Below the pieces are notes generated by a model that made no database searches, was not told the origin of the DNA, and was given only the letters and a program-made list of their open reading frames with translations. This document shows, piece by piece, positions 54,085 through 64,000 of a DNA stretch of 64,000 nt. A program made the position numbers and the translations under genes. The stretch's first letter is position 1; each line of letters begins with the position of its first letter. The stretch is from Anthonomus grandis grandis (lineage: Eukaryota; Arthropoda; Insecta; Coleoptera; Curculionidae): the NCBI RefSeq assembly GCF_022605725.1, contig NC_065546.1, forward strand, positions 22,192,227 through 22,256,226. Direction: 5' to 3'.

Positions 54085-56375
54085 CCTTCGGAGTGCATTG
54101 TTGGGGTCACATTGACCCCACGATTTGTTTTATTTTGATTAAATCTATAAAAATTATTATTTATGAGAATACTCCCGTGTATTCTTTTATCTAGATAGAT
54201 GTAATAAGTAGTCCAAATTACAGCCTTCTACACTTTTGCGAAAAAAAATTATCAGATAAAATACTAGAACGGGGTCATTATTTCCCCATAATGCAGTATT
54301 TGTTCGAATGATGTGGCAACAATCATCAGGGTAAGGGTTATTCAAGTGCCGAGAATCGAATGGCGATGGGATCAGTTAGTAATTCCGTCTAGTGCGTGAG
54401 TGTGCCTAACAGTTAGTTTATAGTATTTCAACTTGTTTTCATAAATCCTGAGCCAATAAGTATGATTTTGCATTCAATTTTTTTTTGATGAGTCTTACAT
54501 AATAATTATATTTTTAGATCGATGAAAAAAGGGTTGGCAGATTCTGAGCTACTACGGATTTTAGAAGATGATAGTTTTTATAAAGATTCGCTGGAGTCGA
54601 CACAAGAATACCTGTCAAGCGAAGATGAAAGTGACGAAGAGCAAATAACCTAAGATGATCATTCTTCTGAGTCAGAATTAGAAGAACCCGATACTAAATC
54701 TGAATCTGACGATAAGAATAATTCAGGCTCTGTCAGCGGTAATGTCATATTTTACGTAGGTAACGATAAACAAAAAGGGGTCTAAACAAGTTCCAAAAAG
54801 TTCAAGAACCAAAAGTAAAAATATTGTTGTTCACTTACCAGGTCCAAAAGCCATTGCAAAAAGCGTTAAAAAACCAGCTGATACTTTTTCCCTTTTCTTT
54901 GATGATGGCGTAATATAGTTGATTATAAAATACACAAATATGAAGAATAATAGTATAATATACGGGAAACAAAAATAGTAAACAGATGAACATGTTACTG
55001 ATAAAGAAGAGATTTTTGCGTTATTTGGACTTTTGTACGTGATGGGAGTATCCCGATCAGCTCGCCTATTACTTCATGACTTGTGTAATCTTACTTATAG
55101 ACCACCTATTTTTCATGCAACTATGTCTTAAAGATGATTTGTTTTCCTTCTTGAAAATCTGAGATTCGACAATAAGACCATACGGGTACAGAAAAATACC
55201 AAGTTAGCTGCTATTTCAGAAATATGGGATCCATTCGTGAAAAATTGTGAGAATGCCTATACTATCAGTGAGTATGCCACCATCGATGAAATTATGTGTC
55301 CTTTTAGAGACCCATGTAACTTCAATAAACCAGCCAAGTATATCATTAAAGAATTTGGAATAAATTACTCAAGAACGTTTTATTTTCTGGGAGAAAAGTA
55401 TATTGTGGAAAAGACGGGAATGACCGAGCAAGAAATTTAGCATATAATGAGGTTATGAATCTCACAAAACTAATTTACAATACGGGAAGAACATTAACAA
55501 CTGACAATTGCTATACTTCAGTACCATTGGGAGAAAGTTTACTTTAGAAAACAATTACACTTGTGGGAACGCTTAAGAGGAATAAAATAGAAATACCACA
55601 TGAATACTTACCAAACAAGGCACGTGCTCATGAAAGAACTTTCACGAGCACGTGCGGATTGGAGGGATTCAGATAAAACAACAATCTTATTTAATAGGTT
55701 CCTAAAAAGGGAAAAGCTGTTGTATTATTGAGCACATTTCATGATTGCACAACAAATCTTGATACAGAAAACAAGAATTAACCTTTGTGCTACATACTTC
55801 CTTTGAAAAGGGACTCGAAGATGGCTCATGGTACCTTTCTACCTTATGATGAACATCACAACTGTAAATGGTATGGTCATCTTCAATCAAATAAATTAAA
55901 GCTATCTAAAGAATCAAAAGTAAGGTCAAAGATTATTTATTCGTAAAATGGGCGAAAATCTGGTCAAAGCTCACATGTCAAGGCGTGCCCTGAAGCCTCA
56001 AATTGCATCCTCCGTAAGGCCGCAGAACATGAGCGTTGTATAGTTAAGACCTCAACATTAAAAAGACCTTGTCTTCAGCTTTCTTAAACTGCAAGAAAAC
56101 GATGCAATATCTTTCCACGTTCGAAGGATACCAAGACATCTGATCAATGTGTTCAGAACTCTTGTAAAAAGCCGTGTTTGTAGAGATCACTTTGTTATTA
56201 TGTGTAGCAATTGTTATGAATCGTCTAATTTTTAAATAAGCAGTATGTTATTACGTAAAAAATATTGCATTTGTATTATTCAAAATGTTTTTTTTTCCAT
56301 TTTATAAACTTTTTTATTTTGGGTCATGTTGACCCCACAATGCGGAGTTTGAAAAATCAGAATGCATTCCAAAGG
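54085..56375 (+). mobile_element. piggyBac element, 2.29 kb, TTAA-flanked
   Basis: TTAA at 54081-54084 and 56376-56379 flanks the inverted ends CCTTCGGAGTGCATT and CCTTTGGAATGCATT (the latter on the reverse strand). Just inside each end is a short palindrome, GGGGTCACATTGACCCC at 54103 and GGGTCATGTTGACCCC at 56321, the internal repeats usual for this family. The interior holds one decayed plus-strand transposase. Confidence 0.93.
54522..56235 (+). pseudogene. piggyBac transposase, many stops
   Basis: ATG 54522 follows a TTTTTAG acceptor-like site: MKKGLADSELLRILEDDSF, then the acidic N-terminus (SSEDESDEEQ, DDHSSESELEEPD). Core blocks: FGLLYVMGVSRSARL, RFVFLLENLRFDNK, YATIDEIMCPFRDPCNF (first catalytic Asp; usual GRC is DPC), KYIIKEFGINYSRTF and KEKLLYY-like remnants. 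Near 56110-56215 a Cys-rich C-terminus is discernible (SDQCVQNSCKKPC). Numerous stops and frameshifts; the longest open piece is 55237-55440. A 17-bp-arm hairpin at 55621-55657 lies inside the coding region. Confidence 0.85.
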
Positions 56376-56379
56376 TTAA

Positions 56380-58035
56380 GAGCTCCATTTATACCGTATG
56401 TTTGGTAATTTAAGTTATTTTATTGTAATTCCTGGTAGCCTATAGTCTAGACTTTTCTACACCTCTAAACTATAGGAACTTATTAGGAATTTTCGACTTC
56501 CAAAATCAATCCAAAATCCATTTTGTATATCTTGGAAAAAATTAAACATAGACAGTTAGCGCGACGTTATGGATTTCAGATACAATAAAAACGTACAACG
56601 AAACCGACATGGATTGATTGATAATAATTAAAAATAAATCTGCCTGTTAAAGGTTTTTAAGGTTAGCTGAAATACATTGATTGGCTCTCTTAAAATTCCT
56701 AAAAAAATATATAGAAAATCAATACATTTTTCATTTTTGCTCTTATCAAGGAATACCATGAATAATGAATTATTATAAATAGTATCTCGTTCTTGGAAAA
56801 ATTGTAATTGTATATGATACTTTTACGTAAACACACGTTTTCCGATTCCTAACGGCGTTGTCTGTACTTTAAGTCCCTCAGATCCGTTATAATATTTATG
56901 AGGTATTTCCAAAAATCCTTTAACTAAAATATAAATTTCCTTTGGAAAATATGTCTATTATTAAGTAGATCCTTATTAGTAATCAGAGCGGAGGAGAAAA
57001 CCATTACTAAATCGATATTAAAAAAACGAATAATTGCCTATGTAGGTTCTTAATTTGACAACTTTGCTTACAAGTCTATCATGCAATTATCCTTCGCGAG
57101 ATTCAAAAATCGTCCTATTTTTAACTGGTGTGTTGTGTAAAATTATTAAAGTTGTAGAGATTTTATGAGTTAAGAAGTTATTAATTCCTTATTGGCATTT
57201 ATAACTTGAATTTAAACCAAGCTTAATTATTTTTACAAATTTTTTATTCGAAAACTGACATTAGCCCCCAGGTCAAACGCAAATTTACGAAAATATAGCT
57301 CTGTTTGGTTATATCGTTTCAACGTTTTAATTAAATTTGACACCTGTATGACATTGAGTATTCTCAGAATATTCTCAGGATTACATTTCATTATTAATCA
57401 TAATTTTTACCTCTTTAAAACCCAAAGTAAAATTCATATTTACACTTTTAAAAAGTTAAATTGAAAAGATTTAATAAGATTACAAAAAAAACGAACTTCA
57501 ATTTTTAAGCGTCCAAAAATCTAAAGCAGCCGCACCGATTGTTTTCGTGGGTAATTAAAAGTAAACATGGCAAAGTTTAATTTTTGGATCACTGTGGCAC
57601 AAAATTACGTTAATTTCGTAGGTACACAAACAACTAAAGACCTTTAATACCACCCCGAACACTGCAAAGCTTAGAAGTTATGTGTACTTTTTGGATAAAG
57701 TCGTGGATTGTCTCTGAGAAGTTTGAGAGGGTTCTGTCTAGGGTATTTTATTTGTTGGTATACTGGAGAAATAATTATATTATACGTTTAAATATAAATT
57801 GCTACTAAAGTTCTTTTATATCTAATGTTAATGTTACAAATAGTTTAAATTGGTCTATTTTTGGGAATAAGAACGATTTGCTATAAATATTTGTAATGAA
57901 ATTAAAAGCATAAGCATTATAACAGGAATATTAAACCCAATTAAGTGTAGCTATCAATAACATAAATATTTAAGATTATTATGACTATGTGATGTCAATA
58001 AAAAAAATAGAAAAGCGCAATTTAGTACAAATGTT
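56380..58035. other. No gene seen
   Basis: 1.65 kb of AT-rich DNA without a recognisable feature. Confidence 0.5.
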
Positions 58036-58039
58036 ATAC

Positions 58040-58205
58040 AACCCCATATTTTAGTTAAACACTTTAACTTGTGCCGCTTTATCAAGTGCTCTACGCTGAA
58101 CTCTTTTTTGTTTTCCACCGATCCTGTTTCTTTCAAGTTCAGAATTAGTTGCCTCACGTAAGTATAACTTTAATTTTTCAGGATTTCTTTCGTTAAATAA
58201 TGCAG
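58040..58205 (-). pseudogene. Mariner transposase N-terminal scrap
   Basis: The minus strand reads FNERNPEKLKLYLR, then in the next frame RQLILNLKETGSVENKK. This is the end of the first helix-turn-helix and the ETGSVxNKKR linker seen in the mariner family of the 8.4-kb fragment. Nothing downstream of it is mariner. Confidence 0.55.
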
Positions 58206-58595
58206 CTTGCGTTAAAGCAGATAACGATTTTAAGAACCATAAATATAAATTATTTCAATTTTTTCAGCCATACTGTAAACCATTGTGTGAAGAATTTTGA
58301 TGAGTCAGTGAAAATTTATAAGACGATATACAATATAAAATATCTCTTAAAAATAGAACAGTTTTTTCTGGTACGACGAAAAAGCGGCATTTCAACATCT
58401 GAATTCCAACTTTTAAAAAATAAATTAATTTAAGGTATTATAAAAGGGTAAACCAACCATTAAAAATGTTGGGGTTGGAATGCATTGGGTTCAAGGAGTG
58501 ATTCACTCTATAACCAATATGATAGTTGTAATTTCCCCTACATCTATAACATTTGTACCAAACTTATAGAGGTAGGGAATTTTAGGTGCGCTTTT
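58206..58595. other. No gene seen
   Basis: AT-rich; a 77-codon frame at 58200-58433 matches nothing I know. Confidence 0.4.
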
Positions 58596-59279
58596 CTAAC
58601 TTTTTTATTTTCAGCGATACAGGAGCATTACGTTCTACACCAATACAGGCTTTGGTAGTAGAAACTTATGAGCCACCTCTATATGTACGAAGAAAAATGT
58701 TCGCTGAATTTTTTTTTTTTAATTTACAGTTTGGCAATAATTTGCTTATTGAAAAAATCCATAGGCTTGAAATATCCAATCTAACAATAAAATATTGGAT
58801 TACTAAAAATAGCCCACCGGTAGCGGAAGCCTACGTAAATACTTAGTATATCCATCAGCTTATAGAGGAAAAATAATGGGTATTGGTTTTATAGATTACC
58901 ATATGGAATCATTCTGAACTACATATTTTATTACCCAACTTAACAGATTGTGTTTTGGCAAATAAAGATATATTAATGGACACTCTTAACAAATTTCCAA
59001 ACTACTTATAAGTTTTCACAGATGGTTCTAAGACTGCAGAGGGCACAGGATGTGCATTTACTATCCCTAAATTAACTATTCAATTGGGTTTTAGATGTGA
59101 AGAAAATAAATCCATTTTCACGACAGAAGCATTGGCTATATTAAAGGCTTTAGAATATGTAAACAGTGCCAATACTCCCTTTAACTCTAGATCATTCATA
59201 CAAACTCTAGGTAATGTACATAACTTAAACCATACAATCATTTTCAAAATTAAAGCTGTTGTGGCAAATCTTAGCCTAT

Positions 59280-61474
59280 ATCCTTCTCCTTCAAGGGTCC
59301 TTCAAAGGTCGAATATGTCATTGCGGAATCTGTACAAAAGTAAAGATATACTCGAACTGCCGTTGAGAAAGGTTTTATGCGAAACATTGGTTCTCTCTCA
59401 TACTGCTTATTGTAATTTTGTGTATGGCCCAGCACTGGATGTAACATCAAAAAAAAAGATGACAACGCTTGCAGAATTCATGTATACGTTTTATTTACAA
59501 TTTAAGGGCCCGTGATCACTTCAGATACCTGCACTGAAGTGGTTAATGCAGGATCGAGAGACGGTCACTTTGCATGCTTTCTTCATAGAATCATCTCTAG
59601 TGGAGCGCCTGAGTATCTTAGAGTATCATAGATATTATAAGTATCACATGTCAAAATACCCTTTTAAATATACCAAAGCATCGCATAGCTATGTTTCGAC
59701 GTAGCTTTTCATTTCTTGCTTCAAAAGTATACAGGGTGTCATTGAAATGGTGTAAAAAAATTCGGGGGGTGATAGTACTCCTAAAAATTTTAAAAAAAGT
59801 TCTTATAACTATAGGGCGGAAAATGCATATTAAGGGAGTTAGAGGCACTGAAAGGGTAAATTTAAAAAACGGTTTTTTGAAATTGTAGGCTTAAAAAACG
59901 AGATAAAATTTCGAAAAAAAATCCTCTGCCATAAATTTTGACCCAAAATCAAATGGTGATACTGAAAAATAATTTGGAAAATCGGAAAGGGTAGTTTTTG
60001 CAAGGGTAGGGGGTTAATTCGTGAATAACTTTTTTTAGGTTATTTTTTTCGGAACGTGGGTTCATTTTTTAAAAACTACATACTTTTTCCTACAAAAAAG
60101 GTACTCTTGTTGCACATCGCCCAGAACGATGGTTTTCGAGAAAATTGAAGGCAAAAAGTTTGCTCTGATGGGTTGCTAACTGGTTAAACAAGATAAACCT
60201 ATGAAAGTTATGGGGTTTCAAAAGTAAACACGTAGTTATTAAATAATTAATTAAAAAATCTAAATTTTATGATTTTTAAAACATCTTATTGCTTTAAAAA
60301 ACGAAATAAACCAATTACCAAAATTCCTTATTAAATGCATACTTATTTGATTCATTAGCCTAGTTTACACCGCGAGTACCAAATATTCAGTACGCGGACT
60401 AAAACCTCTACATATTCTCAAACCTATTAAGTCACAATTTGGAATAATTTACGTGTAAACTTGTCAACTCGCGCACGTTGAGTTTGAGAATAGGGGATTG
60501 GGTCCGCGTATTGAATATTTGGTACTCGCGGTGTAAACTAGGCTAATGAATCAAATAAGTATGCATTTAATAAGGAATTTTGGTAATTGGTTTATTTCGT
60601 TTTTTTAAAGCAATACGATGTTTTAAAAATCATGAAATTTAGATTTTTCAATTAATTATTTAATAACTACTTGTTTACTTTTGAAACCCCATAACTTTCA
60701 TAAGTTTATGTTGTTTAACCAGTTAGCAGCCCATCAGAGCAAACTTTTTGCCTTCAATTTTCTCGAAAACCATCGTTCTGGGCGATGTGCAACAAGAGTA
60801 CCTTTTTTGTAGGAAAAAGTATGTAGTTTTTAAAAAATGAACCCACGTTGCGAAGAAAATAACCTAAAAAAAGTTATTCACGAATTAACCCCCTACCCTT
60901 GCAAAAACTACCCTTTCCGATTTTCCAAATTATTTTTCAGTATCACCATTTGATTTTGGGTCAAAATTTATGGCAGAGGATTTTTTTTCGAAATTTTATC
61001 TCGCTTTTTAAGCCTACAATTTCAAAAAACCGTTTTTTAAATTTACCCTTTCAGTGCCCCTAACTCCCTTAATATGCATTTTCCACCCTATAGTTATAGG
61101 AACTTTTTTTTAAATTTTTAGGAGTACTATCACCCCCCGAATTTTTTTACACCATTTCAATGACACCCTGTATAACAATTTGTTGCATAATAAACTTAAA
61201 AATTGTAGTTTGTCAAGTTTTAAGAAAAACATAAATGGGTTTATGCTGAGTAAATATAGTTCTATACCAGGGTTGTGAACTTTTAAATAGATTTGGATTG
61301 AATTTTGTAAATTATCATAATTATTGTTACTAATTAGGACTGTTTATACCATGTAATTTATAATATTATGTATTGCTGATTTCTGTAAGCTGGGTTAAGC
61401 AAATAGCTTTGGCTGCCCTTCGTCGAGTTTAATAAAAAGTCATTTATTATTATTATTATTATTATATAAGAAAA
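59280..61474 (+). mobile_element. CR1-like LINE 3' fragment nested in the RNase H LINE
   Basis: Left part: MSLRNLYKSKDIL, LRKVLCETLVLSHTAYCNFV and FRRSFSFLASKVY, the C-terminal tail of CR1/Jockey ORF2. Right part, after the foldback element: NNLLHNKLKNCSLSSFKKN, continuing the same frame once the foldback and one TA are disregarded. It ends with GAGTTTAATAAAAAGTCA and an ATT microsatellite (61443-61465), a normal 3' tail. It is 5'-truncated. Confidence 0.82.
59732..61170. mobile_element. 1.44-kb foldback transposon, arms ~670 bp
   Basis: CAGGGTGTCATTGAAATGG at the left end is matched by its reverse complement at the right end, and the two arms (59732-60402 and 60506-61170) are complementary throughout with few differences. 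The ~100-base centre also has TTCTCAAACCTATT against GAGAATAGGGG. TA flanks both ends. There is no coding capacity. Terminal CAGGGTG and the TA target suggest mobilisation by a mariner-type transposase. Confidence 0.93.
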
Positions 61475-61561
61475 AAATTGTCTTTGTTTGGATAAAATCT
61501 CACTCAGGATTTTTGGATAATGAGTTGATAAGGAAGCAAAGAAAGCCAGTTCTTACAACAA

Positions 61562-63905
61562 CTTAAATAAATAAATAACGTCTTTATTCAAGTATTTCTT
61601 TGCACATGCAATGCAAAAACATATGAAAATGTACACTCACATCATATGCACAAGAATAGCGCAACTAGCGACGTTTAGCCTCCTGGCCATTCTTCCACTC
61701 AACCAATTCTTCGGATATTAAGTTCACCATCTTTAGATGTTAACAGAGAAAGTCCAATAGAATGTTTTTAAGAGATAACACTGAGGATAAAACAGTTTTA
61801 ACCAACCATAACAATATAACAATGCAGTACATATATACATACAATATATCTGTCACTAAAAAAGTTCTAAAAATCTACTGCACATCTAATAAATACCTCT
61901 TGTACTTAGACCTTAAATAACCAGTATTGCATACCTTAAATTGAAGAGGTAAGTTATTATATAAGTTAACACAATTATAACTGAAGCTCTTTTTAAAAAA
62001 AAAGTTCTGTGTAGTGGCATTGTTAAATAATTTTTTTCTCGCAAAAAGCGATTATGCACAGCCTCCCTATAAATTAGTTTTTTAAACAAATATACTGGTT
62101 GTTGACACATATTTGGTTTTCTAAAAAATAGAGTCAAGTTAAAATTATACCAGTTATCACACTTAAGCCAACCCAACTCTTTTATATTTTCTGAGACATG
62201 ATCAAATTTTCTTAATTTATAAATAAATCTACAGCATGTATTCTGAACGTATTGTATCCGTTTTTTATTTACTACATGTAAGAATGGATAATATACTATG
62301 AAACAATACGAATAAATAGACATAATAAGTGACTCACACAATTTTTTTCTGGTTTTAAAATTTAAAAGGTGTCTGCTAGCATATAAAACTTCATTTTAAC
62401 ATAACTTTTTTTTAGTAAGAATTTTAAATGTTGTTCAAAATTAAGCTGTACATCTATACACAAACCCAAATTTTTACCGCAGTTAGCAAAAGTCAACCGA
62501 GTATTTTCAATCTGAATATTAAGTCGATTCATGAGTATGCCCCTTTTCTTTTCAGAACAAAACGGTAACATTGTAGTTTTTGCAGGATTAATTGTCAGAT
62601 TATGTTCCGTTGAGTATCGCAAAATATTAGATAAATCTGAATTTAAAATCTCAGCAGCATTATCAGGACAGTCTGGATTAAACTGAAATAATAATTGTGT
62701 ATCATCCGCATATGCTTGCATGTGCGTTCAGAAAACATATCTGCAGTATAAATAACATACAACAAAGGGCCAAGTATGAAGCCTTGTGGCACTCCCGAAA
62801 TAATGTTTCTACTCTGCGATGTCTCACCACCTATCCTAACTACATGCCTTCGACCTGTTAAATATGACCTAAAGAACAGTGAAATACTGTAATACCTTTC
62901 CAAAACCATAATATGATAGCTTGGCATATATCAACTCATAATCAATAACATCAAAGGCTTTAGAGTAGTCTATCAAAATTAATATAGCAGCCATTTGCCT
63001 ATCTTGAATTTTTACAATGTCGTCAGTAATATTTAGAAGTGCAGCTGTTGTACTATGACTAGCTCTAAAGCCCGATTGACGCACAGGAAAAAAGCCATTT
63101 GTATTAAAGTAACCAGTGATCTGAACATGAACCACTCTTTTCAGAACTTTTGATATTACAGGAAGCAGACTAACAGGCCTCAAATCTGTAAAACTGACAG
63201 GATTATGTTTTTTAGGTAGTGGGGTAACAAGAGATTCTTTCCAGCAATTTGGGAAATGACCATGTTCGAGACAACTGTTGACAATATGAGTTATATGTAA
63301 TATTATCACATGCAAACACAGTTTCACCATCTGAAGTGTTATGCTATCAATACCTGCAGCATTTGACCCAATACTCTGCACATACTTAAACACATCAGAG
63401 GGATCGACCAATTTAAAAGTAAATTGTATGCCTTCCCTTATTTTATTATTATAATATGCTACTTTATTATCACAGTTGTTTGATTTTTTAAAAACGCTGC
63501 AGAAATATGTATTTATCTCTTCCACATTTACCAATTCAGGAGGAATCTGAATAACTGTATTTGTAGGAACATAAATATTGAGGTCTCTTAAAGTTTGCCA
63601 AACTTTTCGTTGAGCCTTTTGGGTCTCCAAATGTTGCAAATAAGCCAACTTTTCCTTACGTATAGAATTCTTAGTAAGATTTCGAAGCATTTTATAATGT
63701 CCAAAATTTTCTGTAGAGTTGTTTAATTTACATTTGAGCCTTGCCTTGTCCCTTTTCCTCATTAAACCTCTTATTGCATAAGTCAACCATGGTGCATAAG
63801 GCTTAGTCACTCTAATGGACCTTACGGGAGCATGCTTATCAAATAAATACTTTATATTATGAGTCAGATACTCAACTTTACTATCTATATCATGAGGGTA
63901 GAAAC
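61562..63905 (-). mobile_element. CR1/Jockey-like LINE, antisense, 5' part truncated or beyond the window
   Basis: The 3' end at 61562 is an ATTT repeat preceded on the minus strand by AATAAAGACG (polyadenylation signal). ORF2 covers 61913-63900. It starts directly after the RNase H LINE fragment, suggesting insertion there. Upstream of 63900 the frame becomes unclear, so whether the element is truncated or continues past 64000 is unresolved. Confidence 0.8.
61913..63900 (-). pseudogene. LINE ORF2 reverse transcriptase
   Basis: From about 63900: DIDSKVEYLTHNIKYLFDKH leads into a 313-codon open frame (63810-62869) with KPYAPWLTYAIRGLMRKRDK, SIGSNAAGIDSITLQMVK, SFTDLRPVSLLPVISKVL, RQSGFRASHSTTAALL and LILIDYSKAFDVIDYELIYA (first catalytic Asp). 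Then 62927-62643 gives ISGVPQGFILGPLLYVIYTADM. After a frameshift, 62721-62362 gives AYADDTQLLFQF (YADD active site) and NLGLCIDVQLNFEQHL. 62341-61913 is the C-terminal region (CESLIMSIYSYC). At least two frameshifts. Close in sequence to the 20.3-22.9 kb LINE. Confidence 0.85.
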
Positions 63906-64000
63906 TTCATACCTAAAGTACACTACAGGGACTTATTCCCTTTTATCTACTTAAAAACCTTTGAATGTTGGAAAAATACATTTTTGGAAAATGTATCAAA

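Larger units (their letters stand above)
58600..61560 (+). mobile_element. RNase H-bearing LINE fragment, interrupted
   Basis: First part 58600-59275: DTGALRSTPIQALVVETYEP and PLYVRRKM are the end of the reverse transcriptase of I/Jockey/Loa-type LINEs. VFTDGSKTAEGTGCAF (first Asp) and TTEALAILKALEYV (Glu) are the RNase H domain. The last RNase H motif, FVWIKSHSGFLDNEL (final Asp), appears 2.2 kb further on at 61490-61535. The intervening DNA is another LINE carrying a foldback element. Stops lie between RT and RNase H. Either side is too short to name a clade. Confidence 0.75.

Noticed and set aside
59651..59888. Opposing short frames at the left foldback end
   Set aside because: One is the LINE tail read into the foldback element, the other its shadow.
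1..64000. CRISPR arrays, bacterial operons, ribosome binding sites, rRNA
   Set aside because: No evidence of prokaryotic organisation; GT-AG introns and eukaryotic transposons throughout. No rRNA or regular spacer arrays seen.

Overview
Eukaryotic, AT-rich (roughly two thirds A+T by eye), repeat-dominated DNA. The transposon community points to an arthropod, most likely an insect and possibly a beetle: Tc1/mariner elements of DD41D and DD82E type, Penelope-like elements, CR1/Jockey-like LINEs, a BEL/Pao LTR element, PIF/Harbinger, piggyBac, pogo and a tRNA-derived SINE. The order cannot be settled from the sequence alone. No host gene can be identified with confidence. One short GC3-rich reading frame near 15.4 kb is the only candidate host exon, so the window reads as a gene desert or a very large intron.

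Layout. 0-8.4 kb: MITE (404-644), CGATA-rich island (3.6-3.87 kb), mariner with a second mariner-like end nested in its inverted repeats (4092-5643), Penelope GIY-YIG remnant (7.2-7.5 kb) and a mariner fragment. 8.9-11.3 kb: structurally complete DD41D mariner with ~410-bp inverted repeats, inserted in a TA microsatellite. 11.8-14.1 kb: antisense DD41D mariner split by a pogo fragment. 14.2-17.6 kb: non-repetitive DNA with a candidate exon and regulatory-looking islands. 17.6-23.6 kb: Penelope-like element, a LINE and a second Penelope pseudo-LTR carrying a hammerhead-like motif. 24.7-27.8 kb: GC-rich promoter-like pair, MITE, DD82E transposase. 31.7-39.7 kb: second copy of the 4-kb mariner, broken up by a 480-bp direct duplication that brackets a 1.38-kb Harbinger segment also present at 38.3-39.7 kb. 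39.9-44.6 kb: LINE with both ORFs. 44.9 kb: SINE. 45.3-46.7 kb: mariner and tyrosine-recombinase remnants. 47.5-54.0 kb: BEL/Pao element with LTRs and target duplication, lacking reverse transcriptase, and carrying in its 5' LTR a full Harbinger whose two genes lie on opposite strands with interleaved exons. 54.1-56.4 kb: piggyBac. 58.6-61.6 kb: foldback element inside a CR1-like LINE inside an RNase H LINE. 61.6-64 kb: antisense LINE running to the window end.

Almost every transposon coding region carries stops or frameshifts. The clear exception is the MADF-domain gene of the Harbinger element at 51.5-53.2 kb, which reads open across a canonical intron. The layout records a chronology of nested insertions: BEL then Harbinger; RNase H LINE then CR1-like LINE then foldback; and apparently mariner then pogo.
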